From: Amycolatopsis bullii
Lineage (GTDB): Bacteria > Actinomycetota > Actinomycetes > Mycobacteriales > Pseudonocardiaceae
Direction of reading: 5' to 3'
Assembly (NCBI RefSeq): GCF_014654205.1
Contig: NZ_BNAW01000006.1
Span: 124,001-188,000 of the forward strand
DNA length: 64,000 nt
The notes under the pieces are model-generated. The model was not told the DNA's origin. It saw only the letters and a list, made by a program, of their open reading frames with translations, and searched no databases. The position numbers and the translations under genes were made by a program. This document shows, piece after piece, positions 55,854 to 63,925 of the stretch (position 1 is its first letter; each line of letters opens with the position of its first letter).

Positions 55854-57326
55854 GTGGAGGTCCTTGAGCTAGCGCGGTGGCAGTTCGGCATCACCACCGT
55901 CTACCACTTCCTGATGGTCCCGCTGACCATCGGGCTGTCGATCCTGGTCGCGGCGATGCAGACCCGCTGGGTCCGCACCGGTGAGCTGCGGCACCTGAAG
56001 ATGACCAAGTTCTGGGGCAAGCTGCTGCTGGTCAACTTCGCCATGGGCGTGGTGACCGGGATCGTGCAGGAGTTCCAGTTCGGGATGAACTGGAGCGCGT
56101 ACTCCCGGTTCGTCGGCGACGTCTTCGGCGCGCCGCTGGCGATGGAGGGGCTGGTCGCCTTCTTCGTCGAATCGACGTTCCTCGGACTGTGGATCTTCGG
56201 CTGGGACCGCCTGCCGAAGAAGGTCCACCTGGCGTGCGCGTGGGCGTTTTCGCTGGCCACGATGGCGTCGGCGTACTTCATCCTGGCCGCGAACTCGTGG
56301 ATGCAGCACCCGGTGGGCGTGACGTTCGAGAACGGCAAGCCGACCATGAACTCGATCTGGGCGGTGCTGACGAACAACACGGCGCTGGCCGCGATCCCGC
56401 ACACCCTGGCCGGCGCGTTCTCGGTGGCGGCGGCGTTCCTGGTGGGCGTCGCGGGCTGGCACCTGTGGCGGCGCGGCTCGGATCAGGACGTCTGGCGCTC
56501 GTCCCTGCGCCTCGGCGGCTGGGTCGGCGTGGCGGCGTTCGCCGTCCTGGCGATCACAGGTGACGCGCAGGGCAAGCTGATGTTCGAGCAGCAGCCGATG
56601 AAGATGGCGTCGGCGGAAGCGCTGTGCCACACGGAACAGCCCGCGAGCTTCTCGATCATCGCGATCGGCGACGTGTCGGGCGCGAACTGCGAGGACGTGA
56701 AGACGTTCAACGTGCCCGCGTTGCTGTCGTTCCTGGCGCACAACGACTTCACGACCGAGGTCAAGGGCGTGGAGAACCTGGTCACGGAATACCAGGCCAA
56801 GTACGGCACGAACTACCCGGACGACCCGGCGCTGGGGTCGCTGGCGGGCAAGCCGATCGACTACGTGCCGAACCTCCCGGTGACGTACTGGGGCTTCCGC
56901 ATGATGATCGGCTTCGGCGCGGTCTCGGCGGGCATCGGCGTCCTGGCCCTCTGGCTGACCCGCCGCGGCCGCGTCCCGACCGCCCGCTGGTTCCCGCTGC
57001 TGGTCCTCGGCGGCATCGCGACGCCGTTCCTGGGCAACAGCGCGGGCTGGATCTTCACCGAGATGGGCCGTCAGCCGTTCGTGGTGGTCCCCAACCCGAC
57101 GGGCGTGGACGGCGTGTGGATGTTCACCGCCCAGGCGGTGTCCCGGCTGACCACGGGCGAGGTGTGGACCTCGTTGATCGCCCTGACGACGGTGTACGCG
57201 GCCCTCGGCGTGGTGGAGGTGTTCCTGATGCGCAAGTACATCCGCGGCGGCGTGGACGCGGTGATGCCCCCGCCGCAGAAGGACTCCGATGAGGCTGAAG
57301 GCGACACGCTCGCCTTCGCGTACTGA
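55854..57326 (+). CDS. cydA: cytochrome bd oxidase subunit I
   Basis: A 490-residue quinol oxidase subunit with about nine membrane helices carrying hemes b558, b595 and d. Conserved features: 'ARWQFGITTVYHFLMVPLTIGLS' (helix 1 His), 'GMNWSAYSRFVGDVFGAPLAMEGLVAFFVESTFLGLWIFGWDRL' (Glu of the proton path), 'GDAQGKLMFEQQPMKMASAEAL' (Q-loop start) and 'PVTYWGFRMMIGFG' (Met ligand). The Q-loop is short, as in Actinobacteria and Firmicutes (S-type). GTG 55854 is the start; the open frame continues further upstream. First gene of the cydA, small ORF, cydB, cydDC operon. Confidence 0.96.
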   Translation: MEVLELARWQFGITTVYHFLMVPLTIGLSILVAAMQTRWVRTGELRHLKMTKFWGKLLLVNFAMGVVTGIVQEFQFGMNWSAYSRFVGDVFGAPLAMEGLVAFFVESTFLGLWIFGWDRLPKKVHLACAWAFSLATMASAYFILAANSWMQHPVGVTFENGKPTMNSIWAVLTNNTALAAIPHTLAGAFSVAAAFLVGVAGWHLWRRGSDQDVWRSSLRLGGWVGVAAFAVLAITGDAQGKLMFEQQPMKMASAEALCHTEQPASFSIIAIGDVSGANCEDVKTFNVPALLSFLAHNDFTTEVKGVENLVTEYQAKYGTNYPDDPALGSLAGKPIDYVPNLPVTYWGFRMMIGFGAVSAGIGVLALWLTRRGRVPTARWFPLLVLGGIATPFLGNSAGWIFTEMGRQPFVVVPNPTGVDGVWMFTAQAVSRLTTGEVWTSLIALTTVYAALGVVEVFLMRKYIRGGVDAVMPPPQKDSDEAEGDTLAFAY

Positions 57327-57336
57327 GGAGGTCACG

Positions 57337-57534
57337 ATGACAAAACCCCAGCTCAGCGGCTATGCAACGGCCCCTGTCTTACCAAAGACAGCCCCCGCCC
57401 TTCCCGGGGGGCGTCCCCGAACCCAGTGTATCGGCTCGATCACTCTCCAGGGTTACCCACAGCAAATCTGTGGACAACTCGACCCGTTGTGGATAACTCA
57501 TCGCAACCGGGCCGCGGAAGGCGGGACCCGATGA
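57337..57534 (+). CDS. 65-residue ORF between cydA and cydB
   Basis: An ATG at 57337 stands four bases after GAGGAGGT (57325-57332), a near-perfect Shine-Dalgarno, and the frame runs 65 codons to a TGA at 57532-57534 that overlaps the cydB ATG (57531), giving an ATGA junction. The product ('TKPQLSGYATAPVLPKTAPALPGG...QICGQLDPLWITHRNRAAEGGTR') has no membrane helix and resembles nothing I know; it is not CydX-like. Codons such as ACA, AAA, TTA, TTG and ATA are unusual for this genome, so the function may be to bring ribosomes to cydB (leader) rather than to make a stable protein. The 5' half overlaps two hairpins. Confidence 0.5.
   Translation: MTKPQLSGYATAPVLPKTAPALPGGRPRTQCIGSITLQGYPQQICGQLDPLWITHRNRAAEGGTR
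57453..57496. promoter_or_regulatory. three DnaA-box-like 9-mers between cydA and cydB
   Basis: TTACCCACA (57453-57461) differs by one base from TTATCCACA; TGTGGACAA (57469-57477) is the reverse of TTGTCCACA, the preferred actinobacterial DnaA box; TGTGGATAA (57488-57496) is the reverse of TTATCCACA, the strongest box. All three fall within 44 bp. The region is an operon interior and not an oriC. Confidence 0.6.
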
Positions 57535-58538
57535 CCCTCGCAATCGTCTGGTTCGCCGTCATCGCCTTCTTCTGGCTCGGCTACCTCTTCCTCGAAGGCT
57601 TCGACTTCGGCGTCGGCATGCTGCTGCCCGTCCTCGCCAAGGACAACACCGAGCGGCGCGTCATGGTCAACACCATCGGGCCGGTCTGGGACGGCAACGA
57701 GGTCTGGCTCATCGTCGCCGGCGGGGCCATGTTCGCCGCCTTCCCCGCCTGGTACGCGGGCCTGTTCTCGGCCGCCTACCTGCCGCTGCTGCTCGTGCTG
57801 CTCGCCCTCATCGGCCGCGGCGTCGCCTTCGAATACCGCGGGAAGGTCGACTCCGACCGCTGGCGGCGCAACTGGGACCGGGTCATCACGGCCGGCTCGT
57901 GGATCCCGCCGCTGGGCGTCGGCCTCATCCTCGCCACCACCGTGCTCGGCCTGCCGCTCGACGCAGACGGCAACCGCGTCGGCTCCGCGTTCGCCGCCGT
58001 CCGCTGGGACACCCTGCTCGGCGCGGTCGCGATCGCCGCCTTCTCGATCACCCACGGCGCCGCGTTCCTCGCCCTCAAAACCAGCGGTGACCTGCGGGAA
58101 CGGGCGCGCACGTTCGCGCTGAGACTGCTGCCGGTCGCCATGGTGCCGATGGTCGCGTTCCTCTCGGTCGTCCAGTGGCGCGCTGGGACATTGTGGACGC
58201 TGCTCTCGTTCGGGATCAGTGCTCTCGCTGCGGCCGTCGCGTGGCTGCGGCTGCGGGCCGACCGCGACGGGCAGGCGTTCGCCGCGCTCGGCGTCGTCAT
58301 CGCCGGGGCCGCGGTGGTCATGTTCGGCTCGCTGTTCCCGAACGTCCTGCCGTCGACCCTCGACGCCGCCAACACGCTGACCATCGAGGGCGCCGCATCG
58401 AGCCCGTACACGCTGACCGTGATGACCTGGGTCGCCGTCTTCGGCGCCCCGGCGGTGCTGATCTACCAGGGCTGGACGTACTGGGTGTTCCGCAAGCGGA
58501 TCGGCACCCAGCACATTCCGGCGGTTCACGCACCATGA
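57531..58538 (+). CDS. cydB: cytochrome bd oxidase subunit II
   Basis: A 335-residue polytopic partner of CydA with eight or nine membrane helices. It starts 'TLAIVWFAVIAFFWLGYLFLEGFDFGVGMLLPVLA', the standard CydB beginning ('LEGFDFGVG'), and contains 'NTIGPVWDGNEVWLIVAGGAMFAAFPAWYA' and 'GRGVAFEYRGKVD', both conserved. ATG 57531 overlaps the stop of the 65-residue ORF. The stop overlaps the ATG of cydDC. The upstream spacing of 204 bp from cydA is unusual, since in most operons cydA and cydB are adjacent. Confidence 0.96.
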   Translation: MTLAIVWFAVIAFFWLGYLFLEGFDFGVGMLLPVLAKDNTERRVMVNTIGPVWDGNEVWLIVAGGAMFAAFPAWYAGLFSAAYLPLLLVLLALIGRGVAFEYRGKVDSDRWRRNWDRVITAGSWIPPLGVGLILATTVLGLPLDADGNRVGSAFAAVRWDTLLGAVAIAAFSITHGAAFLALKTSGDLRERARTFALRLLPVAMVPMVAFLSVVQWRAGTLWTLLSFGISALAAAVAWLRLRADRDGQAFAALGVVIAGAAVVMFGSLFPNVLPSTLDAANTLTIEGAASSPYTLTVMTWVAVFGAPAVLIYQGWTYWVFRKRIGTQHIPAVHAP

Positions 58539-61500
58539 GCAAACTTCCCGGACGCGTCACCCTTCTCGCCTCGGAGTCCACAGTGGACTCGGCGCGGCCG
58601 GGAAAGGGCCCGCTCGGCGCGCTGCCGGCCCTCGTGCCGGCCGTGCGCCGGGCGCTGGCCCTGGTGGGATTCCTCGCCTTCCTCAACGCCGCCGCGCTGG
58701 TGGCACAGGCATTCCTGCTCGCCGACGTCCTCGCGGCGATCGTCGGAGCAGGTTCCGGGGGACGCACCGCCCAGCTGGCCGCGCTGCTCGCGCTCGTCGC
58801 GACGCGCGCGCTGACCGGCTGGGCGGTGCGCACGGTCTCCGCCCGCGCCGCCGCGACCGCGCAACGCGAGCTGCGCACCAAGGCCGTCGACCACGCGCTG
58901 CGCCTGGGTCCCGAGTGGATCGCCCAGCGCGGCCACGGTGAGCTGACCGCGCTCACCACCCGCGGCCTGGACGCGCTCGACGCCTACTTCCGCGAGTACC
59001 TGCCTGCCTTGGTGACGGCGGCCGTCGTGCCCCTCGGCGCCGGCGCGGCGATCCTGTTCGCCGACTGGCCGTCCGGCGTCATCGTCGCGCTGACCGTCCC
59101 GCTGCTGCCGATGTTCGCCATCCTCGTCGGCAAGTACACCGCCGACCGCGTCGCCGGCGCGACCGACGCGACGCACCGGATGTCCGAGCGGCTCCTGGAA
59201 CTCGTCCGCGTGCTGCCGGTGCTGACCGCGTTCCGCCGCGCCGCGGCGCAGGCCGAAACCGTCCGGCGGCTGTCCGAACGCCACCGCCGCGCGACGCTCA
59301 AGACGTTGAAGGTCGCCTTCTCCTCGGCGTTCGTGCTCGAACTGGTCGCGACGCTGTCGGTGGCGCTGGTCGCGGTCGTGATCGGCGTCCGGCTCGCCGG
59401 CGGCCACCTGCCGCTGGCCATCGGGCTCGGCGTGCTGATCCTCGCGCCGGAGTGCTACCAGCCGCTGCGCGCGGTCGGCGCCGCGTTCCACGCGAGCGAG
59501 GACGGCGTCGAAGCGGTCCGGCGCGTCGCCGACCTGCTGGCCCTCCCGGTGCGCGCCGAAGGAACCGCGACGCCGGCTCGCGGCGAACTGCGCGTGTCGT
59601 CCCTGCGCGTTGCGCGCCGCGACGGGTTCGCGCCGGACGGCGAGTCGTTCTCGGTCCGGCCGGGCGAGACCGTCTGGCTCCGCGCCCCGAGCGGCGGCGG
59701 CAAGTCGACGACGCTCTCGGCCCTGCTCGGCTTCGTCCCGGCGCACGACGGCGCCATCACGGTCGGCTCGACCGACCTCGCCGACGCCGACCTCGCGCGC
59801 TGGCGCGAGCAGGTCGCCTGGGTGCCGCAGTCGCCGGTGTTCACGGGCGGGACGGTCCGCGACGAAGTGGGTGCCTCCGGCACGGTGCTCGCCGAACTCG
59901 GGCTGGCCGGACTCGAGGACCGGCCGGTTTCCCAGCTGTCGCTGGGGCAACGCCAGCGCGTCGCCGTCGCCCGGGCGCTGCACCGGGTGCAGCGCGGTGC
60001 CTGGCTGCTGCTGCTCGACGAGCCGACGGCGCACCTCGACGAGGCCAGCGCGCGCCTGGTGCTCGACGCGGTGCAGCGCGCCGTCGACAACGGCGCCGCG
60101 GCGATCATCGCGGCCCACGAGCGCACGGCGGCCGTCGACTTGCCGTCCGACGTCACTGCTCCCACCGATACGTCCACAGTGGACTCCTCGGGCGCGCCGC
60201 TGAAGTGGCGCGCGCTTCTCGACGGACGGCTCTTCGGCGGCGCCGCGCTGGGCGCGCTGGCGCTGCTGGCCGGGGTCGCGCTGACGGCGACGTCGGGCTG
60301 GCTCATCGCCAAGGCGTCCCAGCAGCCGCCGATCCTCACGTTGACGGTGGCGGTCGTCGGTGTCCGCGCGTTCGGCCTCGGCCGCGCGGCGCTGCGGTAC
60401 GTCGAACGGCTGGTCACGCACGACGCCGCGTTCCGCATCGCCGGGCGTCTCCGCGTGCGCCTGTGGAATTCGCTGGTCCGCCTCGGGCCGGCACGTGGCC
60501 TGCGCGCGGGTGAGGGCCAACGCCGGCTGGTCGGCGACGTCGACACCGTGCGCGACCTCCTGCCGCGGGTGGTGTCGCCGTTGCTGGTGGTGACGCTGGT
60601 CGCGGCCGGGGCGATGGCCGTGCAGACGTGGGTGCTGCCCGCCGCCGGGTGGACGCTCGCGGCGGCGGTGGCACTCGGGCTGTGCGCGCCGTGGGTCGCC
60701 CTGCGTGCCGAGCGCCGGGCGACGTCGGCGCTGGCGGACGGCCGTCGCGAGGTGGCCTCGCGAGTGCTGGTGATGTTCGAAGCGGCGGCGGAGCTGCTCG
60801 CCTTCGGTACGGCTCGTGAACACCGTCGAGCCCTCGCGGACGCTGACACCCGCCTGGTGACGCAAGCGCGTCGGCAGGCGTTCGGCGCGGGCGCGGCAGA
60901 GGCGCTGGTCACCCTGGCCTGCGGCGCGGCTGCGGTCATCAGCACTGCGCTCGCTGCGACGGCGGTGGCGAGTGGACGGCTCGATCCGGTCCTGGCGCCG
61001 CTGCTGGCCCTGGTGCCGCTCGCGCTGGCGGAGGTCTTGGCGCTGCTCCCGCCGGTGGCGCAGCACTGGGACACGCTGGACCGCGCCCGTCGCCGCCTCG
61101 CCGACGTGCCGGAACGGCCCTCGCCGGTGCCGGGAACGGCGGTTGCGCTGCGGGGAGCGGACCTCGGCTGGCCGGGCGGACCGGTGGTGCTGCACGACGT
61201 CGACATCGAGCTCGCACCGGGCACGTACACGGCGGTGGTCGGCCCGAGCGGCGCGGGCAAGTCGACGCTCGTCGCGGCGTTGCTGGGGTTCCTCGCGCCG
61301 CGGCGTGGGGTGGTCACCGTGCCGGAGGGGGTGGCTTGGGCCCCGCAGGAGCCGATGCTCGCGGCGACGACGATCGCCGAGAACCTCCGCCTGGCCCGCC
61401 CGGCGGCGACGGAGGAGGAGCTGCGTTCGGCGTTGCGCGGCGCGGCGCTGACCGACGTCTCGCCGGAGACGGTGCTCGGCAGCGGCGGCAGCGGACTGTC

Positions 61501-61753
61501 CGGCGGCCAGGCCCAGCGGGTGGCGCTGGCGCGGGCGTTGCTCGGGGCGTCGTCGGCGGGGCTGGTGCTGTTGGACGAGCCCACCGCGCACCTGGACGAG
61601 GAGACGGCCCGAGTTGTCCGGGCGCACCTGCGTGAGGCGCTGGCGGGCCGGACGGTGGTGCACGTGACGCACCGCGCGGACGAAGCGGACGGAGCGGACG
61701 TGGTCCTCGAGCTCCGCGACGGCCGGGTCGTCACCCGGGTGCCGGTGCCGTGA
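58535..61753 (+). CDS. cydDC: fused CydDC thiol-reductant ABC exporter
   Basis: A 1072-residue fusion of CydD and CydC, the heterodimeric exporter needed for assembly of cytochrome bd. The first half (about 1-540) has a six-helix domain and an ATPase with Walker A 'APSGGGKST', signature 'LSLGQRQRVAVARAL' and Walker B 'LLLLDEPTAHLDEA'. A linker around 540-560 ('TAPTDTSTVDSSGAPLKW') leads to the second half (about 560-1072) with Walker A 'GPSGAGKST', signature 'LSGGQAQRVALARAL' and 'VLLDEPTAHLDEET'. Both nucleotide sites look intact. Such fusions occur in several actinobacteria. The same 14-bp motif TCCACAGTGGACTC occurs in its N-terminal lead and in the linker. Start ATG overlaps the cydB stop. 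Confidence 0.95.
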   Translation: MSKLPGRVTLLASESTVDSARPGKGPLGALPALVPAVRRALALVGFLAFLNAAALVAQAFLLADVLAAIVGAGSGGRTAQLAALLALVATRALTGWAVRTVSARAAATAQRELRTKAVDHALRLGPEWIAQRGHGELTALTTRGLDALDAYFREYLPALVTAAVVPLGAGAAILFADWPSGVIVALTVPLLPMFAILVGKYTADRVAGATDATHRMSERLLELVRVLPVLTAFRRAAAQAETVRRLSERHRRATLKTLKVAFSSAFVLELVATLSVALVAVVIGVRLAGGHLPLAIGLGVLILAPECYQPLRAVGAAFHASEDGVEAVRRVADLLALPVRAEGTATPARGELRVSSLRVARRDGFAPDGESFSVRPGETVWLRAPSGGGKSTTLSALLGFVPAHDGAITVGSTDLADADLARWREQVAWVPQSPVFTGGTVRDEVGASGTVLAELGLAGLEDRPVSQLSLGQRQRVAVARALHRVQRGAWLLLLDEPTAHLDEASARLVLDAVQRAVDNGAAAIIAAHERTAAVDLPSDVTAPTDTSTVDSSGAPLKWRALLDGRLFGGAALGALALLAGVALTATSGWLIAKASQQPPILTLTVAVVGVRAFGLGRAALRYVERLVTHDAAFRIAGRLRVRLWNSLVRLGPARGLRAGEGQRRLVGDVDTVRDLLPRVVSPLLVVTLVAAGAMAVQTWVLPAAGWTLAAAVALGLCAPWVALRAERRATSALADGRREVASRVLVMFEAAAELLAFGTAREHRRALADADTRLVTQARRQAFGAGAAEALVTLACGAAAVISTALAATAVASGRLDPVLAPLLALVPLALAEVLALLPPVAQHWDTLDRARRRLADVPERPSPVPGTAVALRGADLGWPGGPVVLHDVDIELAPGTYTAVVGPSGAGKSTLVAALLGFLAPRRGVVTVPEGVAWAPQEPMLAATTIAENLRLARPAATEEELRSALRGAALTDVSPETVLGSGGSGLSGGQAQRVALARALLGASSAGLVLLDEPTAHLDEETARVVRAHLREALAGRTVVHVTHRADEADGADVVLELRDGRVVTRVPVP

Positions 61754-61800
61754 TCGATTCCGGCTGTGTCCTTGCCGCGCCGCCACCGCGCCGCGCGATA

Positions 61801-63090
61801 ATGACGGAACTCATGGATCCGACGCTAGCCGCGCGGGCACTGTCCGCCGCCACAGAGATCACCAGCACCGCCCTGTCCGGCGATGACCCGGGAGCGGTGC
61901 TGGACACGGTCGTGGCCCGAGCAGCCGAACTCGCCGACGCCGACCTGGGTCTGGCGATGGTCAGCACGGAGGACGGCCGGGTGGTGGTCGAGGCCGCCCA
62001 CTACGCCACCAGCGAGCCGTCCGGCAGCGAATACGCGCGACCCGACGAGGCGAGCGCGGGACCGGGCGCCTCGGCCGCCGGTCCCGAAGCTGACGCACCC
62101 GCCGACGACACGTCCGGCTCCGGCGGTAATCCCTCCGCCGACCGGATGTCGGGCGAGGCCCTGCGTGGCCTGGCTCTCCCCGCCGACTCCGCGGCCGGGC
62201 AGGTCGCCCGGGGTGGGGAACCCGTCTCCAGCGAGGACTTCACCGTCGATCCGCGGACCGCTCCCTACGTGCCCGCCGAACTCCAAGGCTATGGCCCCTT
62301 CGCGGCCGCGCCGTTCGGGTCCGGGGGGCGGGTTCTCGGGTCGCTCACCGTCTACCGGAAGCGCGGGCGGGAGCCCTTCTCCGCCGGGACCGTCGAGATG
62401 CTCGTCGCCTTCGCTGCACAGGCCGGCGTTGTGCTCGCCCTCGCCGAAGGCGCCAACGCGCGCCACCGGGTCGCCCTCTACGAAGAGCGCGAGCGCATCG
62501 CCCGCGAGCTGCACGACGTCATCGTCCAGCGGCTCTACGGTGCCGGGATGCAGCTGGACCGCGTCCGGCGCAACATGCGCAAGCGGTTCGCCCAAGCCGA
62601 TGGGGCCCGGCTGTCCGACGCCATCGACCAGCTCGACCAGACCATCGAGGAAATCCGCGGCACCGTGCGCGCGCTGCGGTCACCGGAGCCTCGCCACGAC
62701 ACCGGCACGCCCACCGACCTCGCCGAGTCGGCGCGCGGCGAGGTTCGCATCGCCGGCGAGCTGCTCGGCTACCCGCCGACCCTGGAGCTGTCCGGCGAAT
62801 TCGCCGACATCCCCGCGGAACGCGCCGACCACATCCGGGCCGCGCTGCGGGAAGCACTGTCCAATGTGGTCCGGCATTCCGGCGCCAGCGAAACCCGCGT
62901 GACGCTGACCAGGGACTCCGGCGGGGTCAAACTCCGCGTGCGGGACAACGGTTCCGGTGTTCCCCAAGGCGTGGCCACCCGTGGCCTCCGCCATCTCGCC
63001 GAACGCGCGGACGCCGCGGGCGGGAAGTTCTTCCTGAACTCCTCACCCAGCCTCGGCACCCTCGTCGCGTTCGACCTGCCGCTCGACTGA
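61801..63090 (+). CDS. GAF-domain sensor histidine kinase (DosS/DevS-like)
   Basis: A 429-residue cytoplasmic kinase. An N-terminal GAF domain (about 15-215) is split by a low-complexity insertion of about 50 residues rich in Gly/Ala/Ser/Pro/Asp (about 82-130). The kinase core contains the HisKA_3 block 'ERERIARELHDVIVQRLYGAGMQLDRVRR' with the phosphoacceptor His, the N box in 'ALREALSNVVRHSG' and 'RDNGSGV', 'GLRHLAERA'. This is the DosS/DosT class, but with one GAF domain rather than two. ATG 61801 is annotated; ATG 61813 is possible. It converges on the DosR-like regulator at 63299-63925, and cyd genes directly precede it, so a role in oxygen or redox response is inferred. Confidence 0.88.
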   Translation: MTELMDPTLAARALSAATEITSTALSGDDPGAVLDTVVARAAELADADLGLAMVSTEDGRVVVEAAHYATSEPSGSEYARPDEASAGPGASAAGPEADAPADDTSGSGGNPSADRMSGEALRGLALPADSAAGQVARGGEPVSSEDFTVDPRTAPYVPAELQGYGPFAAAPFGSGGRVLGSLTVYRKRGREPFSAGTVEMLVAFAAQAGVVLALAEGANARHRVALYEERERIARELHDVIVQRLYGAGMQLDRVRRNMRKRFAQADGARLSDAIDQLDQTIEEIRGTVRALRSPEPRHDTGTPTDLAESARGEVRIAGELLGYPPTLELSGEFADIPAERADHIRAALREALSNVVRHSGASETRVTLTRDSGGVKLRVRDNGSGVPQGVATRGLRHLAERADAAGGKFFLNSSPSLGTLVAFDLPLD

Positions 63091-63167
63091 CCTGCGTTTC
63101 CGCGAATCATCCTTCTCGGGTCATCCAGCCTCCCTTCCACGCCCTCGCCGTTGATCTTACCGGCTCG

Positions 63168-63183
63168 TCGAACATATATTCGA
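63168..63183. promoter_or_regulatory. orphan LexA-like box
   Basis: TCGAACATATATTCGA differs from TCGAAC-N4-GTTCGA only in one base (A for G). It lies in the 208-bp space between two convergent genes, with TAGGGT (63191-63196) and, in the other direction, TAAGAT as possible -10 hexamers. No convincing gene follows in either direction. Confidence 0.6.
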
Positions 63184-63298
63184 CTCACGTTAGGGTGAAT
63201 CTCTGCTGGTGAATAGCCTGATCGACGTGGCGGACCGTGACGAGAGGACGAAAAGGTCGCAGCGAACGGCGGATTGCGGCCACGCCGGCCGCGGACGG

Positions 63299-63925
63299 TT
63301 ACTTCTCGCGCCGTGCGATCCACGCGGCGGCCTGCGTCCGGCGCTGCATGCCGAGCTTCGCCAGCACCGACGTGACGTAGTTCTTGACCGTCTTCTCCGC
63401 GAGGAACAACCGCTCCGCGATCTCGCGGTTCGACAGGCCCTGGCCGATCAGCTCGAGCACGTCGCGTTCGCGCTCGGTGAGCGTCGCCAGCTCGTCCGTC
63501 GGCGGGTGCCGCATCTTGTCCAGCACCCGCGCGGTGCTCACCGGGTCCAGCAGCGATCGCCCGGCCGCCACCTCGCGGACCGCGTTCACCACGTCCTGGC
63601 CGCGCACCTGCTTGAGCAGGTAACCCGCGGCCCCGGCCATGATCGCGCCGACCATCGCCTCTTCGTCGTCGAACGCGGTGAGCATCAGGCAGGCCGGCGG
63701 GTTCGGCTTCGACCGCAGTTCACGGCAGAGCGTGATGCCGTCGCCGTCGCCGAGGCGGACGTCGACCACCGCGACCTCCGGCTCGACGTGCATCGCCACC
63801 GCCAGTGCCTCTTCGACGGTGCTCGCTTCGGCGACGACCTCGATGTCGGGCTCGTCGCCGAGGAGGTCGCGGAGCCCGCGGCGGACCAGTTCGTGGTCGT
63901 CGACGAGCAGTACCTGGATCGGCAT
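63299..63925 (-). CDS. DosR/DevR-like NarL-family response regulator
   Basis: A 208-residue response regulator. The receiver has acidic residues 9-10, phosphoacceptor D55 in 'VAVVDVRLGDGDGI' and a conserved Lys in 'AAGYLLKQV'. The C-terminal HTH reads 'LTERERDVLELIGQGLSNREIAERLFLAEKTVKNYVTSVLAKLGMQRRTQAAAW', the distinctive sequence of the DosR/DevR subgroup with its 'EKTVKNYV' recognition helix. Partner candidate is the GAF kinase at 61801, with 3' ends facing. In mycobacteria DosR responds to hypoxia, NO and CO; targets here are not visible. ATG at 63925. Confidence 0.93.
   Translation of the reverse strand: MPIQVLLVDDHELVRRGLRDLLGDEPDIEVVAEASTVEEALAVAMHVEPEVAVVDVRLGDGDGITLCRELRSKPNPPACLMLTAFDDEEAMVGAIMAGAAGYLLKQVRGQDVVNAVREVAAGRSLLDPVSTARVLDKMRHPPTDELATLTERERDVLELIGQGLSNREIAERLFLAEKTVKNYVTSVLAKLGMQRRTQAAAWIARREK

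Noticed and set aside
57453..57496. Chromosomal replication origin
   Set aside because: Only three DnaA boxes, no AT-rich unwinding region, and no dnaA, dnaN or rpmH genes; the site is inside the cyd operon.
63204..63298. Small ORF starting at GTG 63209 downstream of the LexA-like box
   Set aside because: It has no ribosome site and continues as an antisense shadow through the response-regulator gene.
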